DNA of 64,000 nt from Calamus simplicifolius. Taxonomy: Eukaryota > Streptophyta > Magnoliopsida > Arecales > Arecaceae. Each line of letters starts with the position of its first letter. Position 1 is the stretch's first letter. The position numbers and the translations under genes were made by a program. The notes under the pieces were generated by a model. The model made no database searches and was not told where the DNA came from. It saw only the letters and a program-made list of their open reading frames with translations. This document shows positions 50,039 to 62,000 of the stretch, one piece after another. The stretch covers positions 367,755-431,754 of the forward strand of contig UESW01004260.1 of the NCBI GenBank assembly GCA_900491605.1, in the 5' to 3' direction.

Positions 50039-53000
50039 TGCTCGTGCACCTGCACAAAAGCACTGCAACTTATTCCTGTAAATTAGACAGGCATTTGGCT
50101 GTTTTAGTTGTTTCTCACACCCTATTTTGCTTTCTCCATTGTTGCAGAGAGTTTTCAGACCCTGTTGTTGCAGAAGCGACCATTGACTTCATTAACTTGA
50201 ACAAGAAAAAACTTCTCATTTCGTTTCCCACTTTACTCCCACAGGTATAATTTTGTAGGCTGAAGTTACTGAACATTAAAAAAATGTATATTTTTACAAT
50301 CCTGAATGAAGTTGTATTCCAATATTTGGTGTATAATTGGCAGTTCACTGTATTATGGCGGCATTTAAAATATGGTTAGTTTAGTATTAGATCTGTTTAA
50401 AGGGTAATCACTTACATTGTATTGTTGGGTATGGTTTAAGTCTTTGTGGACTCAAACCAGGATTGACCCTATACCTGGTGCCAACCATTGCTACCCCTGC
50501 TAGCATGGCTTTTGAATAAATGGAGAAATATATAAAGAAAAATACTGTAGGTTGGAAATTCTTATTCTATTTTGTTTTTAGTCTGGCAAGTCTTTAGAGG
50601 AATGACTAAGGTAGTGTTTGATATGTTATCCATGGATAAGTGTACGGGATAGAATTTATCCCCTGGCTATCAGGGATATCCCTTGGCTATCCCATTGATC
50701 ATATCAAATGCAAAAAGGTAAATCCATGGGATAACCTTTTTTTACTCTTATTTGGAGGGATAACCAGCTATTCCTGCATTCTCTAGGGAATAAATTGAGG
50801 GGATATCCCATGGTTAACCATGGTTAACCATGAATTATCCCTTTGGTTAACTTTATTCCCTGCTATCCCTTATAGTTATGGCTTTTGGGAATAAGAGGGG
50901 ATATCCTCTGGATATCCCCTCTTATCCCCTATTTCAAACACTACCTAAATGAATATCCCTGGCCACCTGCAGTTCTTCCCATTGCTGTTAAAGTTGATTG
51001 CATGGAATGGAGAGAGGTATGTTCTCCCCTTATTTGATGTTTGTGTGACTTATTGTCTTTTCTGTTTGTCTTCAACCATACCCATTTGTTTAACAAAGAA
51101 CATTTCAGTATATATCCAATAGTAGATTATTCTTTGTTACTTTGCTATGTCTTCGACTACCTTCCATTTGTATTTCCATAATCATCTGGTCGTGCCCATT
51201 ATGACTTGCACAGTTAGTCCCTACTCCATAGCAAATATTGATACCTGTTTAATATTGCATTTCCAGATTGGAGAAATCATTTTTAATGATTCTTCCAGCA
51301 ATGATGTCTGCTGGGTCATTTCTTCCCCTTTTTCTGTCACTCCTGGATCTGCCAAGTAAATTCTTTTTCACTCTGAAGATAAACACTTTTCAGTCATTGT
51401 TTTGTAATATGAATTGACATCAACTAGGTTTTGAAAGGAATTATACTAGTGTACTGCAAAAAATATAGTAGTTGAACCATGTTTTAACAGTTTACCTGAC
51501 ATGTGCATTGAATTTGTGCTTTTGTATACTATGTTAGTATTGCAATGCCTGTTTTTTTTGTAATTAATGATAATTTGTGCATATTTGATATTATATCTCA
51601 ACACTTTTATCCATCTGGATTTCTTACCATATATCAGCCATGTATTCTTTTGATCCTGGTAACAACATATATATTGATTCTTCTTACAAAAACCATGATG
51701 CTGTTAGTAGTAGTTTGATAAAATTGTTGAAACATTTGCTGGTAATATGGTTTTACAATAACCTCAGTGTAACTATCTCATGTTTTCTAGACAACTTGAC
51801 CACTGACAAATTGTGTCGTGATTTATGAAGCTTGTAGGAATTGAAAAATAATATATTAGAATGATAATAAAAATGAGAGAAATATAACAATAGTAACTAT
51901 CAATTTTTCATTGAAAAATAATCATTACTAACATTTTGTTATGTGCGCATAGGTGTAGATGATATATGTTGTTTGTTTGGTGGAGGTTTTAACCAGGATT
52001 TAAGACAAGTGTAGTGCTAGACTAGTATTGTATTGGCTTGTCCCTAGTGTAATAATGAATCAGTCCTATATTTCACTGTGTCAAGAGTACTTCCTCTTTT
52101 TCTCTCCCTTTTTCACTTGTTTGCTCATTTGTAGCAAGGCATACAAACCATATGGCACCTTTATCATTGTAATGCATTGGTTCATGACTAGCATAAGTCC
52201 ATGATTTGTTATCTAAATACTTTTTTGAAGTATTGATGGGTGCCTTTTCATATTGTATGATACATTTTTTGCCAAGGTGTCATCAACATATTACATTCTC
52301 TTCATATATAGGGGTGGTTTAACCTTGCACTAATTGGCGCTACTCTGTAATATATTGTTTCAACCACAATACTATGATATAATGATTCTTTTAGAGCTTA
52401 GATGGAAGCTTGATGATAGATGTGTTCATTGGAATACAATTCTAGTTATGATCATTTTCTTATTTATGATTTTAATCATAAATCATAATTGTAGCTTTGA
52501 AGGTCCACAAGCAAGGTTCGCAATGTTGAAAACCTTGTGCAGGTATTGTGTTGGTATGCTTGGTACGGGTTTGGTTTGGTATACCGATACTTGGTATGCC
52601 CCTCGTATCGAGCATTGGTTTGGTGCCGGTATGGTACATATGCTCGATATAGGATAGAATGCACTGATGTTGTGAACCTTGGCTGTAAGTTAAAACTTAA
52701 AATCTTGGCATCCATTTTAGCTATTATCTTTTCTAACTTTTGATGCCTTGGATGAGACCTCATTTTTATCCTAACAACTATGGAAATGTGCCTATGTTCC
52801 ATGTTATAACTTTCCTATTCTCAAAAGTATCCTCATATTTCTAAGTCTCCCTCTCAAAATGCTCTTATGAAAAATAAGTTTTCTCCCAAAATATCCTTCT
52901 CTAATCTATCTAACCTTTTTAGGCTCTAAATCAACTTGAATTCTTGAAGCGATTGGTGCAATGTAAGGGTCTCTTCTAGGCTATAGAGCTTTAGCATGAT

Positions 53001-56000
53001 CCTGACAACTAAGATAAACATAGCTTTGGAGTGTGGAGTTGCCAAGGTCTTTAATTTTCATTATTTTATGAGAACTTCTCAAACATGATCTCGATAGTCA
53101 AAATCTATCACTAAGATTTCTAGTGGGGCTGCCAAGATATATATGATCTAACAGTTCTTATGGGCTAAATTAGGTTTAAGTGAGAGAGTGTTGGAATTTG
53201 TTTTCTTCTACACCCATGTTACCAATGATAGGATTAATATATGTAAAGAGAGCCCTTTTTTATGCTGTCCAACATGATTTCAACACCTGGGATTGGAAAA
53301 ATCATGGTTCTTAAGATCTAAGGATTTTAAGGGTTCCCCAACATGAACTCCATCTGTGATGCACTCAAACTCCTTATTTGACCCAACCCACAGTGCTTGA
53401 CCATCAAAATTAATATTTTAATCTAGTTGTAGTCTTCCGTTGTCCCTTTTTCATCGAGAGAAGGCAATTCACAAACCTGTTATTGACCTTGCAGAAGAAC
53501 ATATATAAATGTCTAAAAAAGAGTAAGTAATATCTGCTTAAAAAAGGTTGGATGGCACACATCTAGCATTCTAGATAATAAAGGGTGCTTCTTCTAGTTA
53601 AAGGGTATGCTTGTTAACAGAGTACAAGAATCACATAGAAAGATTTTGTTGGGGGGGGGGGGGGGGAGGGGATGTGGCAGAAACCAGGCCAACCATCATG
53701 TGGATGAGATGATGAGTGAAAAGGAGAGTATGAGATATGCTAGTTGGTTATAATTGGATTAAATTTGAAACTAGAATTGCTTTAGTCATTCCAATCTGGG
53801 TTGTTGTGTGATTTTAAATTAAATACCAAGGGAAGAGAAGAGTTAAAGATTATTGGTTTTAAAGGTGGGGCATTGCACAGTTTGTGGAATCTTGTAGGAT
53901 GCCACTGCACCCAACCCTCCTCCCCCCACCCCTACTAAAAATCTGTTGATGACCTTTTTAAGTATGACGAAAAGTAGTTTTAATTGAGAGCTAATAATTT
54001 TATTTTATTCCTCATTAGTTCACAGAATTAAAGTTGATATATTGTTGTAGAGGACCATGTTAATTTCATGTATCTTTCTTATAGTTAAAGATCTTTAGCT
54101 CTTATACGAAATTTTTAAATTTTTATTTGTATCTATATTCATTGCATGTTAATTGTTCCCACTATCTAGAAGCATAGCCCTCAAGAATTGCTGTAACCAG
54201 TGAAGCTTTCAGATAAGGAATCTAGACTTGTGCTTATCTAACTGAAAGCTTCTTAATTTAACATTATTTCGTCCTGTACCTTTAGGTCACTGTTCTTTAG
54301 GGCAACTTTCCTCCAAGTAGTCATTATGTAGAGCACTTGGACTCTGTTGTAGAAGTGCCTCTTGTTTTCATTGGTCAACAAATCTGTCAGCCCCGTTAAC
54401 CACCAATGCTTCAGTACTTGTTGCTAATCATTTGACAAATTTGGTGATTACAGACTTATCATAGATTTAGGGAGTGGCCTTCATTATTTGCAGGAAATGC
54501 TGTTTTGTATCTTTTTGCCAAAAGGACCATTCTCCAAGTTTCCTAATTCAAATGCCCCTTGCCATGTCACTATACAATACGATGCATGCAGAGAGAAAAA
54601 TAGAGATGAGGACATACGCTGGCATCAGCACATATGATTATTATGCAAAATAGAATTTTTGAAATGATATGAAACTTTCAGACAATTGCTCTCTAATTAC
54701 TAAGATGGTTGCCACTGCGATGGGACAATTATATTATCAAAATATGGAAAAAGAAGAACACAATGTTGCGGTCACAAAATTTTGTTTTGATCAATCACTT
54801 TGTTAACATGTTGTGCATCTCTTTTAAACACCCAAGCACAAACATTTGTCCATGAAACTAGGGATGTTTTTAGTATTGTCTTATTTTTGTCATTCTTATG
54901 AATCACTTCCATTTAAGATCTTGAATACAAAGCACTTTTTTGTGTATTTGATATTTGGTAATCATATATTATAGAACTTTTTTTTATGAATCGTCTTTCC
55001 AAATTTGAAAGATATGGAGCAAGATCATAACAGCAGAAGCTAGAAACTGGTTTCTCTAACTTCTCCTAAAAGCCACATTTGGACTCATGTTTCTTCGAGA
55101 AGCACTTGTTAAATGATGTTACCAAATACTAACATTTTTAGACAGCCTTTTATTCTCCTTTAATGCCTTAAAAAGGACTTTAACAAAGCAACATCAAATG
55201 TGCCCTTAACTTCTCTGCTAAAAGGGCAGTTATTCAACAAGGCCACTGGGTCAGTTGTCTAGGGACAGGACAAATTGGTTCTAAATGTCCATACGATATT
55301 TCAGGAAGCTTTGTTGCCTAGGATGTTTGGATGAATTCACTTGTCTTTGCTTCACCTTTTTGTAGGAAAACATTGATCAAATCACTAATTTAAGGCCATT
55401 TGTATCTTTTGTTTTCTGTTTTTGTTTTACAAAATTGAAGAAGAATGTTGAACCAGACTGAACAACATGTATGATGAAACACTTTTGCTTTTTGAAATTA
55501 TTTATAAATTCTTCAGAGCTCTTAGCAGAAAAGATTTATTGCCTTCAGAAAAGAGTGTAAATAAAAGCAAGGTATGGCAGAAGTTTTGTGCAAATTCTAA
55601 CTTCACATCGGTATTCATGTGTATTTGACTAATTTGTTGAGAAAACAGCAACATAATAATGATGCCAAGCGGGCCTTTTGTTTTTGTATTCTGAGATATG
55701 TATATTTCTTAATATACTTTACTTTCTAATACATTTTTAGCTTCCTCAAAACAGTACTAGTAGTGGCATTGGAAAAGGTGGAAAAAAGCTCAGGGACTCT
55801 CGTTGGCAGTAGCATAGCTTCTATCCAGAAGAGTGCAGCTCCTGAGGTTATATTTGAAATTCTTAAAGTTTATGCGATGAAAGGTACCCTCACTTTTATG
55901 TATCAGGATTATTTGATATATTTATAATTTATTTACAGATGCTACTTGCACTGATGGATGAAGCTTATACTGGATCAGCCATAGAAGATCGAGGGGATGG

Positions 56001-59000
56001 TTCTGGTTCTGATGATAATAATACTATAGATGTCGCTGACCCGGTGTTTCTTGACCTTCTAAAAGACGAGAATGATGGGCTTGCTGTAAGTCTATCCATG
56101 TACACTAATGACTAAATTTAGCAGTTTATGTGCAACAAGGACTCAATATTTTGAATGCTGAGCTTTGTTATGGTATGGCTATTAAAAAACTCCTATACCC
56201 AAGCGTCCAATATATGTCTAACTCAGATAATTATCTTATATGGATTTTGGGAGTGGGTTGTGACTGCCTATGCAACACAGCCATTAGACCCTTGGATAAA
56301 TTTGGCGTTGGATAATATTAACAAATTTTAGAGAACATTGGAAAACATTGAGCTATGTAGTTGTTAGACCAAAATAAAAAGGTAAAAAAAAAAACACTGT
56401 TTATATATATATATATATATGGCTGAAACTGATGAATGTGTGTGAATTTGCTTAATTTGTCCGAAATTGCTTGAAACTGACTAGAACTGACTGAAACTGA
56501 ATATCTCAATCAGTTTCTGGCCAGTCTCGGCTGAAATGGATCTGTTTTCACTGAAAGTTCAGGCCTCTGTATTTTGTCTACTTTATAAAATTGCTGATAG
56601 ATGTTGTGTTACCCTTGATGTTGCTGAATCTGCTTGTCCAATGAAGCTAAAACTATTTTCATCCGATGGTTGATCTGACATTCACAGCTTTTGATATGCT
56701 TCCAAATTTCCAACACTATAAATGCCTTGTTAGCTTAACTTTATATATAGATGGCACTGCTAGCATAAATTTAAATGTATGGTATGTAAACTGTTAAACA
56801 TTGCATTTTTATTCTATTCTATGTCAACATGTGCTAGGTGTCATATTTCCCTTGACATAACAACGCTCAAAATATGACACATGGAGACACATGTTTCCAG
56901 GACATCAAGAGGGAATAGCTTTGGTAGAAGGTGCAATTTTTGCATTTGATACTGATAAAGTGCTCTATACAATTTGAGATGCTATCATGTTTGAAGTGTT
57001 TTCCGCAATTGTTAATTCTTGGATAAGTAATGGTACATTGGAATCTTTAAAGAGACTGGGCAGAAGAATTTCTGCCATGTCTGTCACTTGAATATCTCCT
57101 TATTTTTATAAATTGATACTGTAGTGCTCTTCTTCAATTCATTAAGCATCTTTTTGATTTCAAAATTCTTATTAAACAAATTTGTCAACAAAATTACTCT
57201 TGTATTATATAAATATTTCCAAAACCTTGATACGAATTTTATCGGATCTTACTGATCTTCCTATTTTCATATTTTCATAACCTCGTTACCTTGAATATCC
57301 CTATTCTATGAGTAAACATAACATTTTCATCCTTAATGGAACTAATAAGTCATTTTAAACTATCTCTATGATTTTCATTTAATAATTTATTAAAATTACT
57401 TCTCCATCTTTTTTTAATCTTGTCTTAACCAAACCAAAAGATGAAAACATGTGGATATTAATCACTGGAAAACATGTGTATGCGTCATGTATTAGCAAAG
57501 ACAAAACAAGAGCATTGCCATAATTGTTATGGAAATTACATGTTTGTTCTTATTTTCTCAATGAATTTAAGATTATTAAGGTAAAAATATTCTCATTTGA
57601 GATCTCATTGTCAAAGGCTACATGAATAGGTTACAGTTTTTAGAGCCGCATTCCAGTGGTTTGTTGGCCTGGCATTAGCATGATACATGAACTGCTCTGC
57701 ATGCACTGTGTCAATATGCGGCCATGTGCAACTGGAACAGATGGAACTGCAATCCTCGAAGATGTGTTCTTTGATTCTCTTTCATCGGATAAGCAGCTAA
57801 CTCTTCATTTATGACCAACCTTAAGTTTGAGTGGGGTAACCAAGATTGGTTACATAGCTAAAATCTTTGCTTGAATATCATAAACTTTCTTCAAGGAGGT
57901 TGCCTTATTGCAGTCCGCCACCCAACCTTCTATCACTGAACATGTAATTAACATAAAAAAATCATTTTTAAATTTATATCATTGAAGGATTAAAAACTTT
58001 TTGTGAATCCATTTTTCCCCATATCAATAAATCTCCTCTCCCATCCACCTGCAAAGCTAATCATGGAAAACTGTCCATAATCTTGCCTTCGAAGGATAAA
58101 GTGCTAATTGCTGATTTTTTTTTTCCTTTTTTAATTTGTTGCATTTCAGTTACGCCATTGGACATCTCCTTCTATGGCTTCATTATTGCAAGCTGCTATT
58201 AATACTCCTCAGTCTGATAGGCTAAGACAAGCACTTCGTATGACACCTCGGTTTCTCGCTCTGTATTTTTCAACAGCATTGAAAGATGTCAACGACTGTG
58301 GTTGCTTTCTTATTTCCTCCTCATGTTGTTTCAGCTTAAATAGTCCTTATGATACGAATTGACTTTTGTGAATGAATATTGCAGCAATGTTATGTGCATT
58401 ACTTCCACTTCTCATGTCGAGATATTCTACAATGTTCCCTGACAAGGTTTCTCTTTTGAGGTAGGTAAATGGCAAGCACAAATTGCAAAATTTCTTTGCT
58501 TTTATGACTTGATATCATTAATCAATAATGGAAAGGGTATTCTTTCATGCATGCTTGTGGACATGTACTCAAATATGAGCACCACTAAACTGCAAGAAAT
58601 TGATTTAAGAAGTTGTAATATGGAATTTTGGAGTTTTCAATCGTTTGGCTGAATGAGGTGGAGAATTGATATCCGATTGATTTTCAGTCTTAAAAGAAGC
58701 AACTGATCTTAAATTAAGAAATAGTGAAACAGAATTCAAAATTTAATTAGATGTATATTCCATGTTTTTGTTATACTTGCTTTTACAATATCTTGATAGT
58801 TGATACCAGACCATACATACCTGGTTCCGGTCTGTTGCCACATCATTAAGGTCTACAAATATTTCCTTCTTAGTTTTATTTATAGATTTGGTTATTCCTT
58901 GAAATTTGCCTTGCATTCCTCTAATATAGTTAGGTTTGAAGTGCTGAACAGAAAACCTGCGATTTTAACTGAATCTGGATTTCCAGAAGAACTTCAGATG

Positions 59001-62000
59001 TATCAGCAACCCCAAACCTTAATAGCTGAATTCCTCAACCCAGTGTACCCCAACTATTTTTAAAATCCTTTTAAGGTTCCCCACTCGTTTACATTCTGCA
59101 AATCCTTCAAACCACTCCTTGGCTTTTTGATGATTATCGAATCAGGAACAGATGTTTAATAGTTTCAAAGTAAATCATTTTTCACAGTAAGCAGTCAAAA
59201 TACATTGACTCTCTCTTGTCTGTTAATTTATGCATTGTAGGTTCAAAAGAAGCTTTCAGATTTTATGCTAGCTGCATTTCAACGGTCACCTGATTTTATT
59301 GCACTGCTGAAGGTACGCTATTTACTAGTTTTTACATAACAGATTGAAGATAGCTTTGCAAATCTTTAGAAGATTATGACAATTAGTTATGGTTACATTT
59401 CTTGGGCTGAACTTTATATACTTTCAAGATTTTATTTTAATTGTAGATACACTTTATATGACAGGTGACAACCTTAGAGTCCTCTTTTTTGTTTCAACTA
59501 AGGGCATCTTTGGAAAGGCTGGGATTCATTCAAGTCCCATTAGATTTTCCAAATCTAAAAATCCTTAGTGGAGGATTGACTGTTTGGGAAGTTAAATGTG
59601 AGGATCAAGAACCTTGCAGAAAAATGCAGACCTGACAGAAAAGTCCTAGGGCAGACTGTTTTGGTATCTTTCATTCATCAGGATGGGGACCTATTTCCCC
59701 TTTGTTTCTTGTCCTTGTCTAGCTCAGCAGGAAGGCAGTGGATGCCATCTGCAAGCAAAGTTTTAAATTCTATGGGATGGGACCATCCTGGTTTTTTATG
59801 GAATGGGACGTGCCACTGCCTTTGCCTTGTCCCAACACTAGGGATAGGTGATGTTTTGGTACGGGTCGATACTGTCCCAAAAAATAAGATGATAACCTAT
59901 CTCAACATTCCATGGGACATCAGGATCTGAAACCATGTCTATAAGGTCATCTTGGAAACCATTCCCTTTGCACCCGAGATATAATTCACCACGGACACAT
60001 GTTCCTATAACTTGGAGATATTGTCAAGGCGACCACCTTGGTATTGATGGAGCAAGGATGGTGTGCAACAGCATGGTAAGAGTGGTAGGATGAATGAGAA
60101 GGCCGCCAAAATGATTTTCAAAATGTCATGAGTAGAGATACTTTGTCTAGTCACTGTGAGTTTGATCAGATTTCAATGTGGTATTTGGGGCAGTAATTTA
60201 ATAGAACTAGGGTACGCTAAACTGTATTGAACTGCCCGGTATGGGCGTATGAACCATATCGATGCAAAACCATTATGATTCACCATTTTAAAATGGTAAG
60301 AGGTTAATGCTGTTTCGAACCACCCTATATAGCTCAGAACCGCCCTACAGCAATCTCATATTTAGGTCATACTATATCGAATCACCTTGTACCTTGCTGA
60401 ACCGCTTGGTTCAGCTCAATATCATATGGTTTATGAGTTGAAACGTTTTAGTTCACCTTCCTGGTACGTCGTTGGTTCAATATGGAATGAATGGTATGTC
60501 ATGGTTCAGTACGGGATGAACGACGCATTATTGGTTTAGTACGGAATGAATGGTATGCCATCAGTTTGATACGGTATGCTTCATACCGAATCATACCAGT
60601 CTGATATCGAAATGATATTGGTTCTCATTATGGTGAACTTTGAACAGAACAATCAACAATATGCATCTCCAAGTTGGAATTTTATAAGGTTTTTAATTAA
60701 CTACTGGATTTAATAGTTAGATTTTTTCATTCAATTGTTGAAATTTTGGTTATGCAGGACTTGTTTGATGTCCTTGTGTTGTACAAAGAATGATGCAAAA
60801 TTGGATAGGCATGACTAGTTAGCTTAGCTTAAGATACAGAGTTTGAAACAAGTATTAAGAAGATAGCTGTTAGAGGCTGAGTGGAAAAACCTATGCCTGC
60901 TGTGAGCCTTTATTTAAGTTTCTCCTACTCGACTTAGAGATATTTTTCTTTTTGTGGGAGATTCTTGGGCATTATTTGTTTGCATTTCTGAATCTATGTT
61001 TACTAAACTATGTAACATTGAAATTGCTGGACCCTCAAAGTGTGTTGTGAGTGGGTTTTGGATGCAGCTTGTCTGACCAAAATCATTGTTTTTGAAAATG
61101 AAGTTATACTTCATATCAAAAACCTTATTTCATGTTTTATGTTTTTAACTGTTATTTTGTATTTCCTTGAGTAGTTTTTTTTTTCCCCTTCCTTTAAGGT
61201 TTTGTATGGTTGCTACTGTTCTTAATGTCTATGCAGTTCCTTTATAGAAAGATCCTCCTTCTGTCACTTAGCAGTCTTAAATTCACCTTTCTTTGCTAGA
61301 GTATCCCATATAAGGAAAACTCAAAATAAAGAACTTGTCCTCTTCTTCAATTTTATATGTTTTAAATGATCATACAGGCAATTACAGGCTGTCTATTAGA
61401 AGCATAACCAACCTTTATTCATGCATGGAAGGCAGGTCCATGGCTGGATATAGATGTATTTCATGAATTGATTAGTATCTGAATCCTGTGCACAAGGGGC
61501 TCAATCTACTTCATGGAAAGTGCTGCAGAAATGCCTCCAATACCCGAGCCACACCTGAACCATTTTTTCTGTTATATATTCATTTACTTCCTGAACTGTT
61601 TTAATTATGAAGAATCCTATGAGATCCCTGACATGAGTCTTTCTTCCCAACAAAATATGGTGTTTTGCTCTCATTTGCTTCAGTGAAAAGTAGAAGGGAA
61701 GATGCTTTCATGTTGGCACTCTTTTAAAGGGCGAAGCATGTTTACTTAAAAAAAAAAAAACCAAAATATTGGAACTTAGATTTATTCTCCTCTCTATATC
61801 CTCACAGTAGAAGATTAGGTGTCTATAGGATTTTCTGCCCACGGGAAAGCTGGTCATTTCCTACGGGATGAAAATATAATACATAAATTCCTATCCTTAG
61901 TGTAAACATTCTGACACCCAAATATGCCCTCAATGTGGTATCTAACTGAGAGTTCTTAAAACATGTGATTGTCATTGTAATCTTCAAAGCTAGCCTTCAA

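Larger units (their letters stand above)
41310..50147 (+). other. AP5Z1 intron 3 (8.8 kb), repeat-rich
   Basis: No exon was recognised. Contents: GGATGGGACA-type and GGTACGGTAT-type remnants (42,540-42,700, 43,370-43,720, 44,160-44,400, 45,790-46,370), an inverted pair (44,577-44,875 and 46,380-46,682), a direct duplication of about 190 bases (45,066 and 45,378), an Au-like SINE (47,690-47,838), an RTE fragment (49,275-49,411), and a (CT)n(CA)n microsatellite (about 49,997-50,037). Confidence 0.75.

Noticed and set aside
50440..50520. further SINE head (minus strand, GGTTTGAGTCC)
   Set aside because: Only the B-box-like text is convincing; there is no A box at proper spacing.
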